In this document: piece by piece, positions 16,269 to 24,200 of the stretch | Layout of the letters: the number at the start of each line of letters is the position of its first letter | Position numbering within the stretch: the stretch's first letter is position 1 | Source: Nitratireductor aquimarinus | Lineage (GTDB): Bacteria > Pseudomonadota > Alphaproteobacteria > Rhizobiales > Rhizobiaceae | DNA: 64,000 nucleotides | Direction: 5' to 3' | NCBI RefSeq assembly: GCF_017255295.1 | Contig: NZ_JAFKDE010000002.1 | Location: forward strand, 434,001-498,000 | Made by a program: the position numbers and the translations under genes | Notes under the pieces: model-generated | Databases searched by the model: none | Seen by the model: the letters and a program-made list of their open reading frames with translations, nothing else | Told to the model about the DNA's origin: nothing

Positions 16269-17128
16269 GGTGCGCCGAGCCCCCAGCTCCCGCGCAGATC
16301 ATCGGCTGTCGCGAGCGGCGTGCCAAGCGCGGTGAGGGATGCAGCGACACTGGAAACGAGGGCCGCATTGTCCGGCGCGATCCCGCCATCGGGGCGTTGC
16401 AGATTGTTCTCGAAGCCGACGCGGGCATGGCCGCCGAGAAGACAGCCCGCCGTGACACAGGCGGCTTCGCGCGGGCCGAAGGCGCAGAGCATGAAATGCG
16501 CGAAATCCGGCATGGTTCCGTCAAGGAAGGGCAGGAGATCGGCAGGATCGGAGCGCTGGCCTTCCGTGTAGCGGCCGAGCACGTAGAGAACCGGAATGTC
16601 GGGGAAGGGGATAAGGCCGTGCGCCATCATGCGCTTGAGCTGCAGCGCCTCTTCCGGGTGGTAGAGGATGATCTGCGGGGCGATGTTCTCGGCGCGCATG
16701 AAGGAGAGAAATTTTGAAAACTCCTCTTCGTGCGAGGCGTCGGGCACCAGTTCGCGCAGGGCAAGCGATACCGCCTCCGGGCGCAGCTGGCGCACCACAT
16801 CCATCTGCTCGCGCACGCCATAGCGCCCCACGGCCTCGGTGGTGATCTGGATCACCAGACGGTCGCCGACAGCCTTCCTGATGGCGGCAATGGCGTCGCG
16901 ATAGGCATCGGCATCAAGGATGTGACGGCCTTCTTCATCGCGCACATGGCAATGGATCATGGCGGCACCGGCTTCAAGGCAGGCCGCTGCGGTTTCGGCC
17001 AGCTGGGCGGATGTCTGCGGCAGGGCGGGATGGTCCGCGCGGGTGCGGCGTCCACCATTGGGGGCGACGGCGATGGCGGCGCGATGGGCGTTTGCAGATG
17101 CGCTCACGGAATACTCCATTTGAAGCAT
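16253..17128 (-). CDS. BKACE family beta-keto acid cleavage enzyme (3-keto-5-aminohexanoate cleavage-type)
   Basis: The 291-residue TIM-barrel protein belongs to the BKACE (DUF849) family. Family motifs are APNGGRRTRADHP, the Zn ligands in MIHCHVRDEEGRH, VIQITTEAVGRYG and EAVSLALRELVPD. These enzymes condense a beta-keto acid with acetyl-CoA, giving a new CoA thioester and acetoacetate; substrates differ by subgroup (3-keto-5-aminohexanoate, dehydrocarnitine, beta-ketoadipate and others). Which applies here cannot be read off. The ATG at 17128 or at 17119 could be the start; neither has a clear ribosome site. It is divergent from an RpiR regulator and probably under its control. Confidence 0.88.
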   Translation of the reverse strand: MLQMEYSVSASANAHRAAIAVAPNGGRRTRADHPALPQTSAQLAETAAACLEAGAAMIHCHVRDEEGRHILDADAYRDAIAAIRKAVGDRLVIQITTEAVGRYGVREQMDVVRQLRPEAVSLALRELVPDASHEEEFSKFLSFMRAENIAPQIILYHPEEALQLKRMMAHGLIPFPDIPVLYVLGRYTEGQRSDPADLLPFLDGTMPDFAHFMLCAFGPREAACVTAGCLLGGHARVGFENNLQRPDGGIAPDNAALVSSVAASLTALGTPLATADDLRGSWGLGAPAIGR

Positions 17129-17140
17129 TTAATATCAACT

Positions 17141-17156
17141 TGCAACACTTGTTGCA
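17141..17156. promoter_or_regulatory. Candidate RpiR operator between the BKACE and rpiR genes
   Basis: TGCAAC (17141-17146) and GTTGCA (17151-17156) form a perfect inverted repeat with an ACTT spacer, in a 60-base divergent gap. Position 12 bases before one start and 32 bases before the other suits a site controlling both directions. Confidence 0.5.
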
Positions 17157-17188
17157 TACGCCGAAGCGCCCGTCTAGGATGAGCCATC

Positions 17189-18094
17189 ATGGATCGCGCC
17201 ACACTTGCTGACCGCATTACGGAATCCTTTGAAGACCTGCCGGGCCAGCTTGGCGCGGCGGCGCGCTACATTCTCGACAATCCGGGCGATGTGGCGCTGC
17301 TTTCCATGCGCGAGCAGGCGCGGCGTGCGGGCGTTCAGCCCTGGACGATGACGCGGCTTGCGAAGCGTTTCGGCTTTGATGGTTACGACGAACTGCGCCA
17401 GCTTCACGGCGAGGCGCTGAAAGAGCAGGCGCTCGGCTTTGCCGGCAAGGCGGGGGAGCAGGTTGCCAGGCAGAGGCAGGGCGGGAGTCATGCGCTGGCG
17501 CGCGATATCGCCGCGCAGACGGCGGCCCAGCTTGGCAATCTCGCTGACGCCGGCACGCTGGAAGCGCTGGCGCGCGCTGCGGCAACCCTGGCCGCAGCGC
17601 GCCGCATCTATTGCTTCGGGCTGCGCTCGAGCCACGCGGTGGCGGCGCATTTCACCTATTCGATGACCTTTCTCGGCGAGAAGGCGCATCTGCTCGACCA
17701 TGTGAACGGGGCAGGGCTCGACAAGCTGCGCCACGCGACCGCCGAGGACGTGTTCTTCGTGACCACGGTTGCGCCCTACACACGGGCGACGGTGGAAGCG
17801 GCGGCCAGCGCACGGGCGCTGGGGCTGACCGTGGTTGCGCTGACGGACAGTGCCGTTTCACCGCTCGCCAGCCTTGCAGACCAGTGCGTGATCATTTCGA
17901 CGGAGAGCCCGTCCTTTCTGCACACGATGACGCCGGCCTTCGCGGCCGCCGAAATTCTGGCAGCGCTCGTTGCCGGCGAAGGAGGCGAGGAGGCGCTGGC
18001 GGAAATCGCAAAGACCGAAGCGCTGCTTTCCACCCTCAACACCCATTTGCTCGATCCCGCGCCGCGTGCGCATCGTTCTGGAAAACCCAAATGA
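17189..18094 (+). CDS. MurR/RpiR family transcriptional regulator
   Basis: The 301-residue protein has an N-terminal RpiR helix-turn-helix (ALLSMREQARRAGVQPWTMTRLAKRFGF, split across two helices) and a C-terminal SIS domain (RRIYCFGLRSSHAVAAHF; later TVVALTDSAVSPLA). SIS domains usually bind phosphosugars, but RpiR proteins also control amino acid and carboxylate catabolism. The ATG overlaps no neighbour upstream, while its stop overlaps the aminotransferase start (ATGA), tying regulator and enzyme into one transcript. The palindrome in front of it suggests autoregulation. Confidence 0.9.
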   Translation: MDRATLADRITESFEDLPGQLGAAARYILDNPGDVALLSMREQARRAGVQPWTMTRLAKRFGFDGYDELRQLHGEALKEQALGFAGKAGEQVARQRQGGSHALARDIAAQTAAQLGNLADAGTLEALARAAATLAAARRIYCFGLRSSHAVAAHFTYSMTFLGEKAHLLDHVNGAGLDKLRHATAEDVFFVTTVAPYTRATVEAAASARALGLTVVALTDSAVSPLASLADQCVIISTESPSFLHTMTPAFAAAEILAALVAGEGGEEALAEIAKTEALLSTLNTHLLDPAPRAHRSGKPK

Positions 18095-19413
18095 CACACA
18101 TTCTGCATCGTCAGATCCATGCCTCACTGCCGGTCGCCAAGGGCGGCCGCGGCGTCGAACTCTTCGATGAGGCGGGCAATGCCTATATCGACGCATGTGG
18201 CGGCGCTGCCGTTTCGTGCCTCGGCCATGGTCACCCCGATGTGGTGGATGCGCTGAAAAAGCAGGCGGAGACGCTCGCCTATGCCCATACAAGCTTTTTC
18301 ACCAACGAACCGGCCGAACAGCTCGCGGATCGACTGATTGCGGGTGCGCCCGAGGGCATCAGCCATGCCTATTTCGTGTCTGGCGGTTCGGAGGCCAATG
18401 AGGCGGCGCTGAAGATGGCGCGCCAGTATTTCGTGGAGAAGGGCGAGCCGCAGCGGCGCAGGATCATCGCCCGTAGGCAGAGCTATCACGGCAACACGCT
18501 GGGCACGCTGGCGACCGGCGGCAATGAGTGGCGGCGCGAGCCGTTCAGGCCGCTCCTGATCGAAACGCACCACATCGACCCGTGCTACGCCTATCGCTAC
18601 CAGGACGCCGGAGAGAGCGAAGAGGCTTACGGCCTTCGCGCCGCGCAGGCGCTGGAAGACAGGATCAACGCGCTGGGGCCGGACACGGTGATGGCGTTTG
18701 TCGCCGAGCCGGTGGTCGGGGCCACGGCGGGCGCCGTGCCGGCGGTGAGCGGCTATTTCAAACGCATCCGCGAGATCTGCGACCGTTATGGCGTCCTGCT
18801 CATTCTTGACGAGGTGATGTGCGGCATGGGACGCACGGGCACCATGCATGCCTGCGAGCAGGACGGGATTGCACCGGACATGCTGACCATCGCCAAGGGA
18901 CTCGGCGGCGGCTATCAGCCCATCGGCGCGGTGCTTCTGGGGCAGCATATCTTCGATGCCTTCGCGGAAGGGTCGGGCCTGTTCCAGCATGGCCACACCT
19001 ATATCTGCCACCCGATGGCGTGCGCCGCCGCGCTGGCCGTTCAGGACGTGATCGAGCGCGACGGGCTTCTCGCCAATGTGCGCGAGATGGGCGCTTATCT
19101 GCGCGAGCGCCTTGAAGCGCGTTTCGGCAACCACGCCCATGTGGGCGACATTCGCGGGCGGGGCCTGTTCCTCGGTCTCGAACTGGTGGCCGACCGCGGG
19201 ACGAAGGAGCCGTTCGATCCGGCGCGCAAGGTCCATGCAGCGGTCAAGAAAGAAGCGATGAAACGCGGCCTCATGGTCTACCCGTCCGGCGGCACGATCG
19301 ACGGAACGCGCGGCGACCACGTGTTGCTGGCTCCGCCCTTCATCATCGACAGGGCCGTCGCGGACACGATTGTCGAGCGGCTCGGAGAGGCGGTCGACGC
19401 GGCTACAGGGTAA
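18091..19413 (+). CDS. Class III PLP-dependent aminotransferase
   Basis: The 440-residue protein is a class III (omega) aminotransferase. Visible motifs are YFVSGGSEANEAALKMAR for the phosphate cup, SYHGNTLGTLATGG, ILDEVMCGMGRTG with the cofactor-ring Asp, and TIAKGLGGGYQPIGAVLL with the PLP lysine at K269. Family members move an amino group from omega-amino acids, beta-alanine, taurine or similar compounds to pyruvate or 2-oxoglutarate. Coupled to the RpiR gene and facing a BKACE gene, it may deaminate a beta- or omega-amino acid to a keto acid that BKACE then cleaves. That link is inference. Confidence 0.9.
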   Translation: MTHILHRQIHASLPVAKGGRGVELFDEAGNAYIDACGGAAVSCLGHGHPDVVDALKKQAETLAYAHTSFFTNEPAEQLADRLIAGAPEGISHAYFVSGGSEANEAALKMARQYFVEKGEPQRRRIIARRQSYHGNTLGTLATGGNEWRREPFRPLLIETHHIDPCYAYRYQDAGESEEAYGLRAAQALEDRINALGPDTVMAFVAEPVVGATAGAVPAVSGYFKRIREICDRYGVLLILDEVMCGMGRTGTMHACEQDGIAPDMLTIAKGLGGGYQPIGAVLLGQHIFDAFAEGSGLFQHGHTYICHPMACAAALAVQDVIERDGLLANVREMGAYLRERLEARFGNHAHVGDIRGRGLFLGLELVADRGTKEPFDPARKVHAAVKKEAMKRGLMVYPSGGTIDGTRGDHVLLAPPFIIDRAVADTIVERLGEAVDAATG

Positions 19414-19485
19414 TTTTACGTAAACGGAGGAGGAAGAAATAATCCGCAGGAAAAACAGAAGTTTGTGTTTTGCGCGCTAATGGCG

Positions 19486-19514
19486 TTGACACAGATTTCA
19501 GTCATAGCAAATTG
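19486..19514 (+). promoter_or_regulatory. Possible promoter upstream of the TAXI-TRAP genes
   Basis: TTGACA at 19486-19491, a 17-base spacer, then AAATTG, a poor -10. Next to it, GCAAATTGCAAATTGC repeats an AAATTGC unit. The 290-base spacer 19414-19703 holds no gene that I can support. Confidence 0.35.
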
Positions 19515-19703
19515 CAAATTGCGCGTCCGAGCCATTGACTCGCGACGGGGGGCGTTTAACGCTTCACGTCAGGTCTTTGCGGGCCGCGCTTTGCCGGGCA
19601 TCTCGCACGCAATGCCCGGCTGCGGTTGTTCGGTCCGGACCGACCACAGCATCTTTCGACGTGCACGTATGCGTAAAGCATCATTTCATTAGGGAGACGC
19701 ACT

Positions 19704-20684
19704 ATGAAACCTCATCGCATTCTCGGTTTTGGCCTCGCGGCCGCGATGCTCGGCTCGCTGGCGACCGGGACGGCCAGCGCCCAGGAGCAGCGCTTCGTTT
19801 CCGTCGGCACTGGCGGCGTGACGGGCGTTTACTATCCGGTTGGTGGCGCGATCTGCCGCCTGATGAACCAGAACCGTCGCGAGACGGGCATTCGCTGCTC
19901 GGTCGAGTCGACCGGTGGTTCCGTCTTCAACGTCAACGCCATCAAGGGCGGCGACCTGGAATTCGGCGTCGTGCAGTCTGACGTTCAGTACAATGCCAAC
20001 AAGGGCGAAGCCAATTTCGCCGACGGCGGCGCACACGACAAGCTGCGTTCGGTCTTCTCGCTGCATGCCGAGCCGCTGACCCTGGTGGCGCGCAAGGAAG
20101 CAGGCATTGCATCCTTTGACGACCTCAAGGGCAAGCGCGTGAACATCGGCAATCCGGGTTCGGGCCAGCGCGCCCTCATGGACCTGCTGATCGCTGAAAA
20201 GGGCTGGACGAACTCGGACTTCGCCGTTGCTGCAGAGCTGGCCCCGGCCGAACAGAGCTCCGCACTGTGCGACAACAACATCGATGCGTTCGCCTACACG
20301 GTCGGTCACCCGGCTGGCGCCATTCAGGAAGCCACCACGACCTGTGACAGCGTGATCGTGGCTGTCGAGGGTGAGGCAGTCGACAAGCTCGTTGCCGACA
20401 ACCCCTACTACTTCAAGGCGACGATCCCGGGCGGCATGTACCGCGGCACCGACAATGACGTGAACACCTTCGGTGTTGGCGCGACCGTCGTGACCTCGGC
20501 TGATGTTCCCGATGACGTTGTGGCTGCTTTCGTGGACGCCGTGTTCAAGGACTTCGACGCCTTCAAGGCACTGCATCCGGCACTTGCCAACCTGACGCCT
20601 GAGAGCATGGTCAATCAGGGCAACTCCGCCCCGATGCATCCGGGCGCAGAAGCCTACTACAAGGAAAAAGGCTGGCTCAAATAA
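19704..20684 (+). CDS. TAXI family TRAP transporter solute-binding protein
   Basis: The 326-residue periplasmic protein has a signal peptide ([19 protein letters not shown], cleavage near TASAQEQ) and the TAXI fold: [20 protein letters not shown] at the mature N-terminus, [14 protein letters not shown], and the ligand-loop [18 protein letters not shown] proteins bind dicarboxylates or amino acids such as glutamate. GGGAGACGCACT precedes the ATG. A strong terminator-like hairpin lies between it and the fused permease, as expected where binding protein is needed in excess. Confidence 0.95.
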   Translation: MKPHRILGFGLAAAMLGSLATGTASAQEQRFVSVGTGGVTGVYYPVGGAICRLMNQNRRETGIRCSVESTGGSVFNVNAIKGGDLEFGVVQSDVQYNANKGEANFADGGAHDKLRSVFSLHAEPLTLVARKEAGIASFDDLKGKRVNIGNPGSGQRALMDLLIAEKGWTNSDFAVAAELAPAEQSSALCDNNIDAFAYTVGHPAGAIQEATTTCDSVIVAVEGEAVDKLVADNPYYFKATIPGGMYRGTDNDVNTFGVGATVVTSADVPDDVVAAFVDAVFKDFDAFKALHPALANLTPESMVNQGNSAPMHPGAEAYYKEKGWLK

Positions 20685-20699
20685 GCCGGTTTAAAAAAG

Positions 20700-20730
20700 G
20701 GGCGCCCGCCATGCGGGCGCCCTTCTTTTC
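20700..20730 (+). terminator. Hairpin terminator or attenuator after the TAXI gene
   Basis: GGGCGCCCGC (20700-20709), CAT, GCGGGCGCCC (20713-20722) and then TTCTTTTC. The perfect 10-base stem sits between the binding-protein and permease genes. Confidence 0.85.
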
Positions 20731-20764
20731 CCAATGAAGAAAACGCATCAAGAGGGGATGGCGC

Positions 20765-23458
20765 ATGGCGACGAAACCTGAAACCGCTGGCAAGAATTCA
20801 GCGCCACTGAATGACGACGAACTTCAGGATCTTGTTGCGTCATCCGATACCGGAGCGCGCGATCCCGAAGGCACTGCCGGCTATATCATTGCCGGTGTTG
20901 CGCTTTGCTGGTCGCTTTTCCAGCTCTACATCGCGTCGCCCCTGCCTTTCACACTGACCAGCATGACCGGCCTGCCGCTGGTGTTAAACGATGCGCAGTC
21001 GCGCGCGATCCATCTGGCATTCGGCCTGTTTCTCGCATTCATGGCGTTTCCGGCGCTGGCCTCCAGCCCGCGAAACCGCATTCCCGTAAGCGACTGGGTG
21101 CTCGCCATCGTGGCGGCAAGCTGTGCGCTCTACATCTTCGTTTTCTACCGCGACCTCTCGCAGCGGCCCGGCCTCCCGATCACACAGGATCTGGTGGTGG
21201 CGGGCATCGGCATGGTGCTGTTGCTGGAAGCGACGCGCCGCGCGCTCGGGCCACCGCTCGCCGTGGTCGCCATTGTCTTCCTGCTCTACGTCTTCTTCGG
21301 CTCGTCGACCTTCGTGCCAGACATCATCCGCTGGGGCGGCGCTTCGTTCAGCCGCGCCATGGACCAGATGTGGCTCTCGCCGAACGGCGTGTTCGGCGTG
21401 GCGCTGGGCGTTTCGTCGGCCTTCGTGTTCCTGTTCGTGCTGTTCGGCTCGATGCTGGACCGGGCGGGCGCGGGCAATTTCTTCATCAAGCTCGCCTTTG
21501 CGCTGCTTGGCCATCTGCGTGGCGGACCGGCCAAGGCGGCGGTTCTGGCCTCGATGATGACCGGTCTGATTTCGGGTTCCTCCATCGCCAATGTGGTGAC
21601 GACGGGCACCTTCACCATTCCGCTCATGAAGCGCGTCGGCTTCTCGCCGGAAAAGGCGGGCTCCGTCGAGGTGGCGAGTTCGGTCAACGGACAGATCATG
21701 CCGCCCGTCATGGGCGCGGCCGCGTTCCTGATGGTCGAATATGTCGGCATTCCCTATTTGCAGGTGATCAAGCACGCGTTCCTGCCGGCCGTGGTCTCCT
21801 ACATTGCGCTGCTCTATCTGGTGCATCTGGAAGCCGTGAAGAAAGACATGCCGGTGCTTGAGAAGCGCCAGTCGCACCCGGCCCTGGTGGCCCTGATGCG
21901 CTCGGGCATCGTCATTTCGTCCATCGTCATTCTGATTGGCGTGATCTACTACGCGATCAACTTCATCAAGTTCATGCTGCCGAACCTCTCGGCGCCGGTG
22001 CTGATGGCAGCCCTCCTGATCGCCTATGTGGCGCTCATCTGGTATGCGGCCAAATCGCCGGATCTGGAGATGGACGACCCGAATGCGCCGGTGGTGGAAC
22101 TGCCGCTGCCGGGCGAGGTTATCCGCACCGGTCTGCATTACCTTCTGCCGCTGTTCGTGCTCGTCTGGTCGCTGATGGTCGAGCGCAAGTCGCCCGGTCT
22201 CTCGGCCTTCTATGCGGTGCTGCTGCTGATCGTCATCATCGTCACGCAGAAACCGTTGAAGGCGCTGTTCCGTGGTCTGCAGAGCGCAGACCAGCGGGCG
22301 GCCTTCAAGGAAGGCTTCGACGATCTGGTGGTCGGCCTCATTCTCGGCGCGCGCAACATGATCGGCATCGCCTGCGCCACGGCGGCAGCCGGCGTCATCG
22401 TCGGCACGGTCACGCTGACGGGTATTGGTCAGGTGATGGCCGAGTTCGTCGAGTTCCTGTCGGGCGGCAACATTCTGCTGATCCTCGTCTTCACGGCGCT
22501 GATCAGTCTGGTGCTGGGCATGGGCCTGCCGACCACGGCGAACTACATCGTGGTCTCCTCGCTGATGGCTCCGGTGATCGTGGAGCTGGGCGCCGCCAAT
22601 GGCGTTCTGATCCCGCTCATCGCCGCGCACATGTTCGTGTTCTACTTCGGCATCATGGCGGATGTGACGCCACCGGTGGGGCTAGCTTCCTTTGCGGCTG
22701 CGGCCGTTTCGGGCGGCGATCCGATCAAGACCGGCTTCACGGCGTTCTTCTATTCGCTGCGCACGGTGCTGCTGCCCTTCATCTTCGTGTTCAACACCGA
22801 TCTGCTTCTGATCGATGTGAGCTGGGCGGGCGCGATCTGGGTGACCATTCAGGCGACCGTCGCCATGTTGATCTTTGCGGCTGCGACGCAGGGCTTCTTC
22901 ATGGCGCGCAACAGGCTTTGGGAGTCGGCGGCGCTGCTGCTCGTCACCTTCATGCTGCTGCGTCCGGGTTTCTTCCTGGATCTGGTTCAGCCGCCCTATA
23001 TCGAAACCGAACCGACTAAGATCTTCGAGGCGGTTGCCGAGGAGCCCGATGATGCGGAAATCCGCTTCACGATCCGCGGGCCGAACTTCGACAATCCCGA
23101 CGAGATCGACGAGCGCACCATGGCGTTCAATCTGGGGGCTGCGGGCGAGCCGGGTGAAGCCCGCTTCGAGGCAGCGACCGGGCTGGTTGCACAGATCGAC
23201 GGGGAGCGGGTGCTTCTGGAAGAGCCGTTCGACATGAACAGCCTCGCCGGCAAGACGCTTGCGAGCCTCGATTTCTACGCCGACGAGCCGGTTCAGATCA
23301 CTTCAGTCGAGGTGAGCGACGAGGGGCGCATGCCGCGCGAGATCTTCTATCTTCCGGCCGCTCTTCTGCTGGCGCTGGTCATGTTCCTGCAGCGCCGCCG
23401 CGGGGGCACGCTGACCGGCAATCCGAAAGCCGGTGCGCCGCGTTCGGCAGAAGCCTGA
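20765..23458 (+). CDS. TRAP transporter fused permease (4TM plus 12TM)
   Basis: The 897-residue membrane protein fuses DctQ- and DctM-like parts, as is usual with TAXI partners. Early helices lie around residues 40-200, and the DctM-type core shows LRGGPAKAAVLASMMTGLISGSS split over a loop, SSVNGQIMPPVMGAAAFLM and LVLGMGLPTTANYIVVSSLM, with ADVTPPVGLASFAAAAVSGG later. After the last membrane helices a soluble beta-rich segment (about 750-860) resembles DUF3394 seen at the end of this permease subgroup, followed by one more helix and a basic tail. The universal stress protein follows 14 bases downstream. Confidence 0.93.
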   Translation: MATKPETAGKNSAPLNDDELQDLVASSDTGARDPEGTAGYIIAGVALCWSLFQLYIASPLPFTLTSMTGLPLVLNDAQSRAIHLAFGLFLAFMAFPALASSPRNRIPVSDWVLAIVAASCALYIFVFYRDLSQRPGLPITQDLVVAGIGMVLLLEATRRALGPPLAVVAIVFLLYVFFGSSTFVPDIIRWGGASFSRAMDQMWLSPNGVFGVALGVSSAFVFLFVLFGSMLDRAGAGNFFIKLAFALLGHLRGGPAKAAVLASMMTGLISGSSIANVVTTGTFTIPLMKRVGFSPEKAGSVEVASSVNGQIMPPVMGAAAFLMVEYVGIPYLQVIKHAFLPAVVSYIALLYLVHLEAVKKDMPVLEKRQSHPALVALMRSGIVISSIVILIGVIYYAINFIKFMLPNLSAPVLMAALLIAYVALIWYAAKSPDLEMDDPNAPVVELPLPGEVIRTGLHYLLPLFVLVWSLMVERKSPGLSAFYAVLLLIVIIVTQKPLKALFRGLQSADQRAAFKEGFDDLVVGLILGARNMIGIACATAAAGVIVGTVTLTGIGQVMAEFVEFLSGGNILLILVFTALISLVLGMGLPTTANYIVVSSLMAPVIVELGAANGVLIPLIAAHMFVFYFGIMADVTPPVGLASFAAAAVSGGDPIKTGFTAFFYSLRTVLLPFIFVFNTDLLLIDVSWAGAIWVTIQATVAMLIFAAATQGFFMARNRLWESAALLLVTFMLLRPGFFLDLVQPPYIETEPTKIFEAVAEEPDDAEIRFTIRGPNFDNPDEIDERTMAFNLGAAGEPGEARFEAATGLVAQIDGERVLLEEPFDMNSLAGKTLASLDFYADEPVQITSVEVSDEGRMPREIFYLPAALLLALVMFLQRRRGGTLTGNPKAGAPRSAEA

Positions 23459-23472
23459 AAGGATTAGGATCC

Positions 23473-23898
23473 ATGTATAAGGACATTCTCGTTTCCATCG
23501 ATCTGGGGCATGCCGAGGGGGAGGTGCGCACGCTGGAAACAGCGGTCGATTACGCCCGCACCTTCGGTAGCCGCCTGCATGTGATGACGGTCGTGCCCGA
23601 TTACGGCATGTCCATCGTCGGCGGTTTCTTTCCCAAGGGGCATGAGCATGACGCGATCCAGCACGCCAATGAGGCGCTGCATGAGTTCACGAAGAAATAT
23701 GTGCCCGACGAAATCAAGCATCGGCACATTGTCGGCCATGGATCGATCTATCGCGAGATCCTGCGCTATGCGGGTGAAGTGAAGGCGGATCTGATCGTGC
23801 TGTCGGCTTCGCGCCCAAGCCCGGAGGATTACCTCATCGGGCCGAATGCCGCGCGCGTTGTGCGGCATGCCTCCATTTCGGTTCTGGTGGTGCGCTAG
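23473..23898 (+). CDS. Universal stress protein, UspA family
   Basis: The 141-residue protein is a single Usp domain: ILVSIDLGHAEGEVRTLETA at the N-terminus and the nucleotide-binding end ADLIVLSASRPS, followed by GPNAARVVRHASISVLVVR. The canonical G-2x-G-9x-G(S/T) motif reads less cleanly here, so ATP binding is uncertain. It lies 14 bases after the TRAP permease; Usp proteins are known partners of some TRAP systems (TeaD regulates TeaABC), so a role in regulating this transporter is reasonable. A terminator follows. Confidence 0.9.
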   Translation: MYKDILVSIDLGHAEGEVRTLETAVDYARTFGSRLHVMTVVPDYGMSIVGGFFPKGHEHDAIQHANEALHEFTKKYVPDEIKHRHIVGHGSIYREILRYAGEVKADLIVLSASRPSPEDYLIGPNAARVVRHASISVLVVR

Positions 23899-23937
23899 CG
23901 TTTTTTGCAATTGCCGAGCCGGTAATCGAACTCAAAG

Positions 23938-23977
23938 AAAACGGCCGTGCTTCCTGAGGGAGCGCGGCCGTTTTTTT
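23938..23977. terminator. Terminator between the TRAP/Usp operon and ccoS
   Basis: AAAACGGCCG (from 23938) pairs with CGGCCGTTTT (from 23965) and a T tract follows to 23977. The A tract before the stem lets it work for the convergent cco operon too. Confidence 0.85.
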
Positions 23978-23999
23978 GTGTCTGCCTGTCTTGCCGGGA

Positions 24000-24200
24000 T
24001 CAGCGTTTCTTCCCGTCTTTCGCGTTGTTCGGCGGGTCGTTCGGGGGATCGTCCGGGCTGTCGTCATCATCGAACAGGATGCGTTCCGCTGCTCCGTCGA
24101 GGTCTTCGTACTGGCCGCTCTTGAGCGACCAGAGGAAGGCGGCAAGGCCGACTGCGCCAAGGAAGAGGGCAATCGGAATGAGAATGACGAGATTGGTCAT
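24000..24200 (-). CDS. ccoS: cbb3-type cytochrome oxidase assembly protein CcoS
   Basis: The 66-residue protein has one N-terminal membrane helix (LVILIPIALFLGAVGLAAF) and then the family's WSLKSGQYEDLDGAAERIL, followed by an acidic and proline-rich tail. CcoS is needed to place haem and copper in the CcoN subunit. Its ATG overlaps the ccoI stop (ATGA). It is the last gene of the ccoGHIS operon, in front of the shared terminator. Confidence 0.95.
   Translation of the reverse strand: MTNLVILIPIALFLGAVGLAAFLWSLKSGQYEDLDGAAERILFDDDDSPDDPPNDPPNNAKDGKKR

Noticed and set aside
20984-22630. A 548-codon minus-strand frame opposite the fused TRAP permease
   Set aside because: It is an antisense shadow of a long membrane protein gene.
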